Source: Lachnospiraceae bacterium (GTDB taxonomy: Bacteria; Bacillota; Clostridia; Lachnospirales; Lachnospiraceae). From it: a stretch of DNA of 34,025 nucleotides. Under the pieces are notes generated by a model, which worked only from the letters and a program-made list of their open reading frames with translations, was not told the DNA's origin and searched no databases. Both the position numbers and the translations under genes were made by a program. Below are positions 7,919 through 16,454 of the stretch, piece after piece (positions within the stretch are counted from its first letter, which is position 1; the number at the start of each line of letters is the position of its first letter). The stretch is taken from the NCBI GenBank assembly GCA_024403515.1, contig JAKSRS010000022.1, positions 1 through 34,025 of the forward strand. The letters are read 5' to 3'.

Positions 7919-9982
7919 TTAATCCATGTTTACGCTGCTTACAAGGTTGTAGTAAATGCTTGATGTAATCTTATATACAACCGCATAGATTAAAGCTATT
8001 ACAAGTGTTGTTGCTGCTGTTGTAATCGCAAAAAGCATAATGTCTGTAAGACCAAACATCATAAGAAGCTTTGACACCATAGGAAATGCAAATGCCATAT
8101 GAAGTGCTGCAAATGCAAGAGGGAGGTAGAATACTGTAAGCATCTGTGAGTTGATGCTCTTTTTAATATCCTTTTTAGTCATACCGACCTTCTGCATGAT
8201 GACAAATCTGGGCTGATCTTCGTATCCTTCAGTAATCTGCTTATAGTAGATAATAAGTACTGCTGCGATTAAGAATACAAAGCTGAGCATAAGTCCTAAG
8301 AAGAAAAATCCCGCGAAGGTTCCGTAGAAATCCTGTCTTTCTTCTTCAATCGCATCTATTGTAAATCTTTCAACAGGGCATTCTTCCTTGCTGCATTCCT
8401 CGTGAAGATAGTTATAAACCTGATTCTTTAAACCAATTTCCTCGTCCGGATTAAGATCTGTATCAAAGCCGAATTTCCAGGACATTTGTAATGCACTCAT
8501 CTCGTAGTCGTTGTTAGGATTTATAGCCTTTGTCTTTTCCATAACCTTTAGGCTTTCAGAGAAGTTATCAATAACGAGAGTGACATCATCCAACATGTAT
8601 TTCAGGGCTTTCTGGTTCTTTTCTTCTATAGGATCAACAGCTCCTTTAATCTTAAAGCAGTCGCCTGTTTCCAAAAATGATATTTCACTAAAGTCAACCT
8701 TGCTTTTTTCAGACCAGATATAGGCTTCACCTTCATTAAGCTCAAGTGTCTTTCCTGAACTTTTATTGTACTCATCAAGAGACATAAATGTTACATAGAT
8801 AAGTCTGTCAAAGCTTTCATTCTCCTGTGTGGGGAAGATTTTTACTACACCCTTACTATCTATTGAACCTGAAGCAACACATGATACTGCACTCATAATG
8901 TTTTTACATTCAGTACCGTTAGCTTTACATATCTTTTCTACTTCACCGACAATAGGGTTGTCATCTATGTAAGAGTACATTTCATCAATTGAGTTAAAGT
9001 ATGTTTCAAATACAATCTGTCTGGGATATGATTCTTTTAAGTTGCTCTCTGTTCCGATATAGAGGCAGGTTGTTGATGAAATTGTAACCAAAATCATTGT
9101 AAGAAGGATACAAATTGATGCCAAACCTGCACCGTTACGCTTCATTCTGTACATCATTGATGATACTGAAACAAAGTGTGATTTTTGGTAATAGTAGTTC
9201 TTGTTCTTTTGAAGCAACTTACAAAAAACAACTGAACCTGCTATCAAAAGAATGTAGGTCGCAACTATTACCATGATTGCTGCAACAAAGAAATATAAGA
9301 GTGCTGAAATGGGGTTTGCAATACTTACTGCAAGATAGTATGCATATCCTAAAATACCTAATCCAACGATTCCCAAAACCCAGTTTGCCTTAGGAGCCTT
9401 TTCACCAACGTTTGTACTCTTTACAAGATCAATAACATTTGAAAATCTGACCTGACGTACTGCGTTTAAAAAGATAAGTAAGTAAAAGCAGCCAAATGCA
9501 ATAGCTGCGATAAAAATACCGCTAAAGTTAATCGAGAAATCATAATCAACAACACCGGCAATCATGTGAGTTAATCCGGCTTCGAAAAGCTTGGAAAGCA
9601 TGATTCCTCCGGCTGATCCAACTAACATTGAAAGGGCATATACATAAATACTTTCCCAGAAAAGAACCTTACTGATACCATGCTTGTCCATGCCAAGAAT
9701 GTTATAAAGTCCAAACTCTTTCTTTCGACGCTTAATCAAAAATGAATTGGTGTAAAACAAAAACAAGGCTGAAAAGACGCCGATTACAAACACACCTAAA
9801 GTTATTATCATCTGAAGGCTGGCGCCGCCTCTCATATATTTTAAAGAGGCGCATGTTGATAAATAAAATATGATATAAAAAATTGCAATCATCAGCGCGG
9901 ATGTAATTAAGTAAGGAAGATACAGCTTTTTGTTCTTCTTAATCCCATCGCGGGCTAATCTGGCGTAAAAACCTATTTTCAT
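7919..9982 (-). CDS. Bce-type ABC transporter permease (FtsX family)
   Basis: A 687-residue permease of the BceB type. It has about seven membrane segments in the first 305 residues, an extracellular domain of about 240 residues (roughly 311-550), and three closing segments. This topology, ten segments with one large loop before TM8, is diagnostic of BceB-like permeases that sense or release cell-wall-active peptides and signal to a partner kinase. An FtsX-like segment with RRKKEFGLYNILGMDK (residues 85-100) marks the first coupling region; a second, FVIMQKVGMTKKDIKKSI, follows TM8. The gene overlaps the ATPase gene by four bases (ATGA), so the two are translationally coupled. The antimicrobial recognised cannot be deduced. 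Confidence 0.9.
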   Translation of the reverse strand: MKIGFYARLARDGIKKNKKLYLPYLITSALMIAIFYIIFYLSTCASLKYMRGGASLQMIITLGVFVIGVFSALFLFYTNSFLIKRRKKEFGLYNILGMDKHGISKVLFWESIYVYALSMLVGSAGGIMLSKLFEAGLTHMIAGVVDYDFSINFSGIFIAAIAFGCFYLLIFLNAVRQVRFSNVIDLVKSTNVGEKAPKANWVLGIVGLGILGYAYYLAVSIANPISALLYFFVAAIMVIVATYILLIAGSVVFCKLLQKNKNYYYQKSHFVSVSSMMYRMKRNGAGLASICILLTMILVTISSTTCLYIGTESNLKESYPRQIVFETYFNSIDEMYSYIDDNPIVGEVEKICKANGTECKNIMSAVSCVASGSIDSKGVVKIFPTQENESFDRLIYVTFMSLDEYNKSSGKTLELNEGEAYIWSEKSKVDFSEISFLETGDCFKIKGAVDPIEEKNQKALKYMLDDVTLVIDNFSESLKVMEKTKAINPNNDYEMSALQMSWKFGFDTDLNPDEEIGLKNQVYNYLHEECSKEECPVERFTIDAIEEERQDFYGTFAGFFFLGLMLSFVFLIAAVLIIYYKQITEGYEDQPRFVIMQKVGMTKKDIKKSINSQMLTVFYLPLAFAALHMAFAFPMVSKLLMMFGLTDIMLFAITTAATTLVIALIYAVVYKITSSIYYNLVSSVNMD

Positions 9983-10743
9983 CTTCTTTCACCACCTTTA
10001 GCAAGCAGAGTAAGTGTATCTGAAATCTTCTGGTAAAACTCTTCGGAAGAAGCCTCGCCCTTATAAAGCTGATGGAATACTTCACCATCTTTGATAAAAA
10101 GAACTCGTGACGCACGGCTTGCAGCCTTAGTTGAATGTGTAACCATTAAAATTGTCTGACCTGCTTTGTTGATTGTTTCGAAAAGGTTCAAAAGCTCATC
10201 TGTTGCCTTGGAATCAAGAGCACCTGTAGGTTCATCAGCAAGAAGAATTGAAGGATCAGTGATGATTGCTCTCGCTACTGCTGCTCTTTGCTTCTGTCCT
10301 CCTGACACTTCGTAAGGATATTTCTTTAAAAGGTCACTGATTCCAAGCTTTGCTGCTATAGGAGTAAGCTTTTGCTTCATCTCTTCGTGGCGTCCTCCTG
10401 CGAGTACTAAAGGAAGATAGATGTTGTCTTCAAGGGAAAATGAATCAAGAAGGTTGAATTCCTGGAATACGAAACCTAAGTTATCACGTCTGAATTCAGC
10501 TACCTTGGATTCTTTAATCTTACTAAAGTCCTTACCATCAAGAAGAACTCTTCCGCTTGTAGGCTTATCGAGTGCAGCAAGAATATTTAAAAGTGTTGTC
10601 TTACCGCTTCCGGACTCGCCCATGATTGCAACGTATTCACCTTCCTCAACATCAAAGTTGACATTCTTAAGTGCTTCTACGCTATTTCCACCCAAACGGG
10701 TCTTATAAATCTTTTTAACTCCTTTTACTTCAAGTAAACTCAT
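9979..10743 (-). CDS. Bce-type ABC transporter ATP-binding protein
   Basis: A 254-residue cytoplasmic ATPase of the MacB/BceA/LolD class. Walker A is GESGSGKT (residues 42-49), the signature is VSGGQKQR (146-153) and Walker B is ILLADE (166-171), followed by PTGALDSKAT and a switch His in MVTHS. It powers the permease encoded directly downstream with a four-base overlap. The ATG start has GAGAGG about ten bases upstream. A rho-independent terminator lies between this gene and the kinase gene upstream. Expression therefore needs its own promoter or read-through; I could not identify a convincing promoter in the short gap. Confidence 0.93.
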   Translation of the reverse strand: MSLLEVKGVKKIYKTRLGGNSVEALKNVNFDVEEGEYVAIMGESGSGKTTLLNILAALDKPTSGRVLLDGKDFSKIKESKVAEFRRDNLGFVFQEFNLLDSFSLEDNIYLPLVLAGGRHEEMKQKLTPIAAKLGISDLLKKYPYEVSGGQKQRAAVARAIITDPSILLADEPTGALDSKATDELLNLFETINKAGQTILMVTHSTKAASRASRVLFIKDGEVFHQLYKGEASSEEFYQKISDTLTLLAKGGERR

Positions 10744-10783
10744 TTTTTTATTTCCTCTCTTCTGTTTTATGAGACTATATTAC

Positions 10784-10817
10784 AAAAAGAAGCCGACTCC
10801 CTCTATTGAATCGGCTT
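10784..10817 (-). terminator. Rho-independent terminator between kinase and ABC genes
   Basis: On the minus strand AAGCCGA pairs with TCGGCTT around a 14-base loop and is followed by CTTTTTG. It lies 42 bases after the histidine kinase stop and splits the two-component genes from the transporter genes. Confidence 0.75.
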
Positions 10818-10859
10818 ACAATTTAGAATTCATTTCTTACATAATTGTCACAATTTGAT

Positions 10860-11849
10860 TTATTCTACTTTTAAATCAGCTTTGGAAAGGTCAATATATA
10901 CGCATGTTCCTACTCCAACCTCTGAAGTTATATAGATTTTATGGCCAAGAGCTTTGCACGTTCTTTTGCAAAGATATAAGCCTATTCCACTGGCTTTTTT
11001 ATCGCTTCGACCGTTAAAGCCCGTGAAACCATTGTCAAAAACTCTTGGTAAATCCGCAGGATCAATTCCTATACCGGTGTCTTTAATACAAAGAGTATGT
11101 CCGTCTTTTCCATATACAGATATAGAGCCTTCTTTGGTGTACTTTAACGCGTTGGAAATAATCTGCTCAATGACAAAAGAAAGCCACTTCTCATCAGTTA
11201 GAACCTGCATATTCAAATCAGTATAGTTCATTGAAAGCTTTCTATCGATGAACTCTCTTGAAAACTTCTTGATGCAGCCCTTTACAATTGTATCAAGATC
11301 ATAATCCTTAATTACATAGTCCGTAGTATCCGAATCAAGTCTTAAATAGGCAAGCACCATATCAACATAGCTTTCGATTCGGTCAAGATTTCCTTTAAGC
11401 TGGCGGGAAAAAGAACTGTCCTCGTTGTGAAGAGTAAGTCTCATAGCCGCAATGGGAGTCTTAATCTGATGACACCACACAGTGTAGTATTCAATCATAT
11501 CAGAATATTTTGTATATGCCTCAACACTTTTTTGGTCGCTGTACTCACTGAGGTTACGAATGATTTCTTTAAGGTCATCTTCGTTTATGCTTGTAGATTT
11601 GGGCATGTCATCCGAAAGCTCGTAGAAATAATTCTTGGCTCTTTCGTATTCTTTATGCATCTTGTAGGCTTTTCTGATATCGATTATCAAAGCACCAAGT
11701 CCCACAACGCTGATTAGTGCGAGAGGATACAAAGCCGCACGCATATTAAGTTCTAAGATGAAAAAAGAAAAGATCAGTAAAGCAGCTGAGAACAGATAGA
11801 AAACTATCTGCAAATATTTATATTTAAAATAGCTTTTTAAAAACTCCAT
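10860..11849 (-). CDS. Intramembrane-sensing histidine kinase (BceS-like)
   Basis: A 329-residue kinase with two adjacent membrane helices (about residues 14-32 and 38-56) and almost no extracellular loop, the layout of BceS-type kinases that sense through their ABC transporter. The phospho-acceptor is H127 in CHQIKTPIAAMRL, the form typical of this subfamily. ATP-binding motifs are N233 in ISNALKYT, D257 in KDTGIGI, and SGIGLYLCK near 287. The ATG start has GGAG six bases upstream. The response regulator gene ends 34 bases upstream, and the two should be co-transcribed. The partner permease in the same cluster is probably its sensor. Confidence 0.92.
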   Translation of the reverse strand: MEFLKSYFKYKYLQIVFYLFSAALLIFSFFILELNMRAALYPLALISVVGLGALIIDIRKAYKMHKEYERAKNYFYELSDDMPKSTSINEDDLKEIIRNLSEYSDQKSVEAYTKYSDMIEYYTVWCHQIKTPIAAMRLTLHNEDSSFSRQLKGNLDRIESYVDMVLAYLRLDSDTTDYVIKDYDLDTIVKGCIKKFSREFIDRKLSMNYTDLNMQVLTDEKWLSFVIEQIISNALKYTKEGSISVYGKDGHTLCIKDTGIGIDPADLPRVFDNGFTGFNGRSDKKASGIGLYLCKRTCKALGHKIYITSEVGVGTCVYIDLSKADLKVE

Positions 11850-11883
11850 ATTAATCTCCGTTTCACTAGTGAAAATCTAAAGA

Positions 11884-12564
11884 TTATTCGTTATTTCCCA
11901 CAATGTAGCCAACGCCGAATTTGGTAGTAATAAAGTCCTTAAGGCCTGCTGCCTCAAGCTTCTTTCTAAGTCTTCCGACATTTACGGAAAGAGTATTTTC
12001 ATCGACAAAAGAATCAGTCTCCCATAAAGCCTCCATAAGACTGTCACGGCTTACAATCTTACCCTTATTCTGCATAAGTGTAAGTAGGATTCTGTACTCG
12101 TTTTTGGAAAGCTCAATTCTTTCATCATTATATGTAAGTGTATTATCACCTGTATTTAAAATTGCACCCTCGTGCTCTATTACCGGTGATGAATTTCCAA
12201 AGTTATAGGTTCTTCGAAGTATAGCCTGAATCTTGGCAACAAGAACATTTGGATCAAAGGGCTTTGGAATAAAATCATCAGCACCCATATTCATGGCCAT
12301 TATGATATTCATGTTATCTGAAGCTGACGAAAGAAAGATAATAGGAACCGAGCTTACCTTTCTGATTTCATTGCACCAGTGGTATCCGCCCATAAAAGGA
12401 AGTGTGATATCCATAAGCACTAAATGAGGCTGGTACTGGGCAAATTCAGACATGACCTCTCTAAAGTCAGATACGACCTTGGTTTCCATATCCCATGCCG
12501 AAAGACATGTTGATATTCCGTCAGCAATTCCTTTATCATCCTCAACAATATATATTCTGTGCAT
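11884..12564 (-). CDS. OmpR/PhoB-family response regulator (BceR-like)
   Basis: A 226-residue DNA-binding response regulator. The receiver domain carries the acidic pair in VEDD, the phospho-acceptor D52 in VLMDITLPFMGG, and K101 in FIPKPFDPN. The C-terminal winged helix (about residues 127-224) contains LSKNEYRILLTLMQNKG and VDENTLSVNVGRLRKKLE. It pairs with the kinase encoded next. By analogy with Bce systems it should activate the ABC genes downstream. The ATG has GAGG eight bases upstream. A strong terminator lies about 80 bases further upstream, so its promoter must be in 12565-12642, where only a small inverted repeat (GCCTAACCAGGC) stands out. Confidence 0.93.
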   Translation of the reverse strand: MHRIYIVEDDKGIADGISTCLSAWDMETKVVSDFREVMSEFAQYQPHLVLMDITLPFMGGYHWCNEIRKVSSVPIIFLSSASDNMNIIMAMNMGADDFIPKPFDPNVLVAKIQAILRRTYNFGNSSPVIEHEGAILNTGDNTLTYNDERIELSKNEYRILLTLMQNKGKIVSRDSLMEALWETDSFVDENTLSVNVGRLRKKLEAAGLKDFITTKFGVGYIVGNNE

Positions 12565-12642
12565 AACCGTTACCTCATATGTTTTTCATTCTCTTTAACC
12601 CGGCCTAACCAGGCTTATGCCTTGTCTACAGATTATTATGGC

Positions 12643-12678
12643 AAAAGAAAAAGATACGAACAGCGCGCTGTCCGTATC
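12643..12678 (-). terminator. Rho-independent terminator after the 55-residue gene
   Basis: On the minus strand GATACG pairs with CGTATC and encloses the perfect palindrome ACAGCGCGCTGT with one mismatch. TTTTTCTTTT follows. The very stable stem and T-run make this a convincing terminator, placed 100 bases after the small protein gene and before the response regulator. Confidence 0.85.
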
Positions 12679-12778
12679 CATATTAACACGTATTTTTCTT
12701 ATTTCAAAAGTTTTTTACAATTGGCCTGTTTTATGCCCGCATTTTTCTTTGCAGTTAACAGTAGTTTTTTAAGAGCAC

Positions 12779-12946
12779 TTAAGCAATCTTGTTCTCTTCG
12801 ATATTATCTACACGATGAACTGTAACGTCTGCTCTCTCTTTTAGTGTATCAAATTCCTCTTGTGTTACTCTTTTATTTACAATAACAGACATGCCAAAAG
12901 CATTTTTATATTCTATTGAAACTTTAATTAATCCTGTTTTTTTCAT
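12779..12946 (-). CDS. Small protein of 55 residues, function unknown
   Basis: An open frame from ATG at 12946 to TAA encodes 55 residues, starting MKKTGLIKVSIEYKNAFGMS and ending NIEENKIA. A good ribosome binding site (GGAG, nine bases before the ATG) and a strong terminator 100 bases past the stop support a real gene. The protein is soluble and charged, without signal peptide or membrane segment. The composition suggests a short beta strand pair (IKVSIEY, MSVIVNKRV) followed by a helix (TQEEFDTLKERAD). I do not recognise a family. It is divergent from the AraC gene and sits upstream of the response regulator, so a regulatory role is possible but unsupported. Confidence 0.7.
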   Translation of the reverse strand: MKKTGLIKVSIEYKNAFGMSVIVNKRVTQEEFDTLKERADVTVHRVDNIEENKIA

Positions 12947-12982
12947 ATTACTTATCTCCGTACCAAAAAAATCTCCAAAATA

Positions 12983-12992
12983 TCCTCGAGGA
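12983..12992. promoter_or_regulatory. Palindrome in the divergent region, possible operator
   Basis: TCCTCGAGGA is a perfect ten-base palindrome flanked by AATA and TTATT. It lies between the small protein gene and the AraC gene, about 50 bases upstream of the AraC promoter. It may bind a regulator of either gene; no protein can be assigned. Confidence 0.3.
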
Positions 12993-13044
12993 TTATTTGT
13001 GTTTTGCGAAAACGTATTTTAGAGAAATGCTTATTTAATTATGC

Positions 13045-13074
13045 TTGAACCGGCCAGTCCTTATGCTCTATAAT
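13045..13074 (+). promoter_or_regulatory. Promoter of the AraC-ylmH pair
   Basis: TTGAAC (-35) and a consensus TATAAT (-10) are separated by 18 bases. Transcription should start near 13081, giving a leader of about 70 bases before the AraC start at 13152. Confidence 0.7.
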
Positions 13075-13151
13075 AATAATGCGTGATAAAACGATTTTCT
13101 ACGATGTAAATGGCTTATTTTCATAACAATATCACGCGCACGAGGTATATT

Positions 13152-14087
13152 ATGATAGAACCAAGAGATATAATTACAGATAGCAGATACGATGGTAGCG
13201 AATTTCATCAGGATAAGTCTCAGCATTTCAAATTTGAAAATCCGATGTTTTACTACCAGGCTGATTTGTCATACTACAACAAGGAAAGTGATGTATATTT
13301 TCCTGAACACTGGCACAGGACTTTGGAATTTTTATATGTCGTTGAGGGTTCAATTAACTATGAAGTGGAAGGAAAGAAAATAGTCCTCCATGAAAAAGAA
13401 GGCATCATGGTTAATCCCGGAAGAATCCACTCCAATAACTCTCCATTAGGCGAGAGTGCGATCTTTTACTATGTCGAAATCGACCCCTCCTATGTAAGTG
13501 CTTCCCCTTACATTCACCAGAAGTACGTAGATCCCGTAATGGGGCCCAAATCGTTTGATTATATTCTTTTAAGCGAAAATGACTGGACTAAAGAAATACT
13601 TGATGAATTGTCCAAACCACTTAATGAAGGTCCTTCTCAGGAGATGGAACTTGACATCATAGAAACGTCTTTCAGACTTTTAAAGATTATCTACAAGAAT
13701 ATGAAAGATGAACTTCTATCCAAGGATGTTTCTTCTGCATATGAAAATAACTACAATGCCATGATAGATTTTATTAAAAACAATTATGGAGAAAAGATAT
13801 CTTTAGACGATATTTCAGCGGCCGGAAATGTAGGAAAAACCCTTTGTGCCAAGCTCTTTAAAACCTTTTCCTCGCAAACTCCCGGCGATTATCTTATACA
13901 TTACAGAATTACAAAAAGCATGGATCTTTTAAAAAAGGGAGACCTTACCATAACGGATATCGCCTACCAGGTAGGTTTTAATTCTCCCAGCCACTATACT
14001 AAAACCTTTAGGGAAATAACCGGAACAACTCCCAAGAAATATGCTTCCAAGGAAATTCAAAGAAGAGGTAACCATGTCAGAAACTGA
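13152..14087 (+). CDS. AraC family transcriptional regulator with cupin sensor domain
   Basis: A 311-residue transcription factor. The N-terminal half is a cupin-type ligand domain (HWHRTLEFLYVVEGSINYEV through the MVNPGRIHSNN segment). The C-terminal 95 residues hold two helix-turn-helix motifs: ISLDDISAAGNVGKTLCAKLFK and ITDIAYQVGFNSPSHYTKTFRE, the second being the classic AraC signature. The effector is unknown; cupin AraC proteins often sense sugars. An upstream ATG at 13110 has no ribosome binding site. I chose 13152, which has GAGG six bases upstream. The 3' end overlaps ylmH by 14 bases. Confidence 0.88.
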   Translation: MIEPRDIITDSRYDGSEFHQDKSQHFKFENPMFYYQADLSYYNKESDVYFPEHWHRTLEFLYVVEGSINYEVEGKKIVLHEKEGIMVNPGRIHSNNSPLGESAIFYYVEIDPSYVSASPYIHQKYVDPVMGPKSFDYILLSENDWTKEILDELSKPLNEGPSQEMELDIIETSFRLLKIIYKNMKDELLSKDVSSAYENNYNAMIDFIKNNYGEKISLDDISAAGNVGKTLCAKLFKTFSSQTPGDYLIHYRITKSMDLLKKGDLTITDIAYQVGFNSPSHYTKTFREITGTTPKKYASKEIQRRGNHVRN

Positions 14088-14829
14088 TGAATTACTAAAA
14101 AACAGAATCAGAGAACTTGCAGATAAATCATATCGCGAAAATCGCTATACCTACACTAACTTTCTTTCGCTTGCCGAAATATCTGTTTACCATGAAATAG
14201 AAAGAGAAGTTTCTTTCAGTGCCCCATCCCTTTTCGGAGGCCACATCGACTGTGAAAGAATGGTGCTTAGATTTGGAAGCGTCGATAATCTTGGTTACGA
14301 CGAAGAATTTCCAATAACGTGCCTTAAGATTGCCCCTTTAATGGACAAGTTTTCGGATGACCTTTCTCACCGCGACTTTTTAGGTGCACTTATGAATCTT
14401 GGAATTGAGCGTGAAGTGCTCGGAGATATTTTTGTCGAGAAAAATTCCGCCTACCTTTTCTGCCTTGATTCAATGGTTGACTACATAATTGAGAATCTTA
14501 CAAGGGTAAGGCACACAAGCGTGCTTATTACAAAGGTTGACGGACCTTCCACCCTCACACCATCGGAGGGGGTAATAAAGAATGTTCAGATTGCTTCGGA
14601 AAGAATAGATGGTGTCATCGCCAGGGTCTACAATATGTCGCGCACCCAGGTTAATGAGCATTTCCCCCAGAAGAAAGTCTTCGTAAACGGAAGAGTTACT
14701 GAAAATAATTCTCAGATTTTAAAAGCCGGTGATAAGGTAACCTTAAGAGGCTATGGTAAATTTGATTACATAGGCCCTAAGGGTACCACCAGAAAAGGAA
14801 AACTTGCCGTCGACGTCAGGGTCTATTAG
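14074..14829 (+). CDS. ylmH: YlmH-family S4-domain RNA-binding protein
   Basis: A 251-residue protein of the YlmH family. The N-terminal two thirds contain the family segments YTNFLSLAEISVYHE, FFGGH-like LFGGHIDCERMVLRFG, and SHRDFLGALMNLGIERE. The C-terminal S4 RNA-binding domain (about residues 175-240) contains SERIDGVIARVYNMSRTQVN and KVFVNGRVTENNSQILKAGD. YlmH proteins bind ribosomal RNA. In Bacillus subtilis YlmH has been linked to ribosome-associated quality control and its gene lies in the division cluster next to divIVA. Here it instead overlaps an AraC gene by 14 bases. The ATG at 14074 has AGAGG five bases upstream. It converges on the phosphatase gene with a four-base overlap. Confidence 0.9.
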   Translation: MSETDELLKNRIRELADKSYRENRYTYTNFLSLAEISVYHEIEREVSFSAPSLFGGHIDCERMVLRFGSVDNLGYDEEFPITCLKIAPLMDKFSDDLSHRDFLGALMNLGIEREVLGDIFVEKNSAYLFCLDSMVDYIIENLTRVRHTSVLITKVDGPSTLTPSEGVIKNVQIASERIDGVIARVYNMSRTQVNEHFPQKKVFVNGRVTENNSQILKAGDKVTLRGYGKFDYIGPKGTTRKGKLAVDVRVY

Positions 14830-15428
14830 TAATAGACCACTCCGTCTTCAAGAAGGTTAAATTTCCCATCTTTGACTTCAACTATGGCCACACTACAGTT
14901 TCTTTGAAGGTTTCCGGCCCAGAAGTCCTTTAGTTCTCGGTCCATGATTCTTACCATTAAAGCCTTGTTAAGTGCTCCATGCCCGGTGATTAAAACCGTA
15001 GAATCAGGCTCTTTATCGGAAAGCGGGAGTATGACATTGTCAATAAAGTCTTTAGCACGACTACATAAATGTTCTAGTGATTCGGCACCCTCTGCGGGTT
15101 TATAATTTGCAGGATCTTTAAAGAAAAGCGCACAGCCCTCTGTGCGCTTTTGTGGTACTACTCCTTCATCAATTCCAAAGCCTACTTCAATAAGCCTGTC
15201 ATCTTTAATAACATTAAGGCCTCGACCTTCTGCTATTATTGATGCTGTCTCATATGCTCTTGACAGCGGCGACGAATAGATATGATTAAAGGTTACATCT
15301 GCTAATCCCTGTGCCGTTTTTCGGGCAAGTTCTTTTCCATTTTCATTAAGACATGTATTACTGTTACCCTGAAGCCTGAGCTGTTCGTTCCAGTCTGTGG
15401 TTCCATGTCGCATTATATAAAGTAACAT
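14826..15428 (-). CDS. Histidine phosphatase family protein (phosphoglycerate mutase-like)
   Basis: A 200-residue cytoplasmic protein with the RHG catalytic motif (LLYIMRHGTTDWNE, phospho-accepting H8), SSPLSRAYETA with the phosphate-binding Arg, a LIEVGFGIDEG acidic segment near residue 80, and the second His in VLITGHGALNK (H150). The length and motifs fit the cofactor-independent PhoE/CobC/GpmB-like branch. The substrate cannot be assigned; alpha-ribazole phosphatase is unlikely without cobalamin genes nearby. It lies 27 bases after the last nucleoside-transporter gene on the same strand and has a GGAG site, so it could be co-transcribed and act on a salvage intermediate. That link is speculative. 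Confidence 0.88.
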   Translation of the reverse strand: MLLYIMRHGTTDWNEQLRLQGNSNTCLNENGKELARKTAQGLADVTFNHIYSSPLSRAYETASIIAEGRGLNVIKDDRLIEVGFGIDEGVVPQKRTEGCALFFKDPANYKPAEGAESLEHLCSRAKDFIDNVILPLSDKEPDSTVLITGHGALNKALMVRIMDRELKDFWAGNLQRNCSVAIVEVKDGKFNLLEDGVVYY

Positions 15429-15455
15429 TTTTAGTCTCCGTTATGTTTAGCCTTA

Positions 15456-16454
15456 CTATCTTTCCTCTCTGAAGTAGGAAAGTCCCAATGACTGAGGCGG
15501 CTGATTCTCACGCTTATTACGCATGCTTGTAAATACGAGAACAACAAGTGTTACGACATAAGGTATCATCTTGTAAAGTTCCTTGTATTCCATATGCTCA
15601 AGTCCTGTAGGAAGGTAAAGGTAAAGAATGTAGAGGCCACCAAAAAGGATTGAGGCGAAAACGCCTGTATCCGGTCTCCAGATTGTAAAGATTACAAGAG
15701 CGATTGCAAGCCAGCCTCTGTCACCAAAAGCATCGTTTGACCAAACGCCACAAGCGTAATCCATTACATAGTAAAGTCCGCCAAGACCTGCAATCATACA
15801 TCCTATGCAGGTTGCCATATATTTATATTTTGTAACATTAATTCCTGCTGCGTCAGCTGTTGTGGGGCTTTCACCTACTGCTCTAAGGTGAAGACCTACT
15901 CTTGTATGCTTAAGTACAAAAGCTGCAACAAAAGAAATAATAATCGCAAGGTATGCTAAAAATCCGTATGATAAGAAGATTCTTCCAAACCATCCGAGAT
16001 TTCCGGCAAAAGGAAGTGACTTACTAAAGTAGGCACTTGTTCTTGAAAGTGCGATTGAAGGAACATCTGCTCCTGAAAGCTTGATAAGTGATCCGCCAAA
16101 GAAGTTACCAAAACCTATACCGAAAGTTGTCATGGCAAGACCTGTAACGTTCTGGTTGGCTCTTAATGATACTGTTAAAAAGCTGTAAATAAGTCCCATT
16201 ATAAGAGAACCAAGTAATGAGCAAAGCATTGGAATCATGATAGCCAAAAATGCATTGCCCGGATCTCCTACAGGAAGTGACTTTTCATAAAAGAAAGAAC
16301 CGATAACTCCTGAAATGGCTCCAACGTACATTACGCCGGGAATTCCGAGGTTAAGGTTACCTGCTTTCTGAGTAATTGTTTCACCTGTAGAACCACATAA
16401 AAGAGGAATTCCCTGTCCGACTGCTCGAGGGATAAATGCAACTATATCAAACAT
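15456..16454 (-). CDS. Nucleoside ABC transporter permease (NupQ/YufQ-like)
   Basis: A 332-residue inner-membrane permease of the BPD_transp_2 family with about eight to ten helices. The segment TITQKAGNLNLGIPGVMYVGA (residues 26 onward) matches the EKAGVxNLGxEG signature of BMP-type permeases, and the cytoplasmic coupling region reads LRAVGESPTTADAAGINVTKYKY. Together with the partner permease it forms the channel. The start overlaps the end of the partner gene by eight bases, so translation is coupled, and it has a strong AAAGGAGG site. B. subtilis NupNOPQ and lactococcal BmpA-NupABC are the models; both import nucleosides. Confidence 0.9.
   Translation of the reverse strand: MFDIVAFIPRAVGQGIPLLCGSTGETITQKAGNLNLGIPGVMYVGAISGVIGSFFYEKSLPVGDPGNAFLAIMIPMLCSLLGSLIMGLIYSFLTVSLRANQNVTGLAMTTFGIGFGNFFGGSLIKLSGADVPSIALSRTSAYFSKSLPFAGNLGWFGRIFLSYGFLAYLAIIISFVAAFVLKHTRVGLHLRAVGESPTTADAAGINVTKYKYMATCIGCMIAGLGGLYYVMDYACGVWSNDAFGDRGWLAIALVIFTIWRPDTGVFASILFGGLYILYLYLPTGLEHMEYKELYKMIPYVVTLVVLVFTSMRNKRENQPPQSLGLSYFREER

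Noticed and set aside
13110..13151. Earlier ATG of the AraC gene
   Set aside because: It lacks a ribosome binding site, whereas the ATG at 13152 has GAGG at a proper distance.
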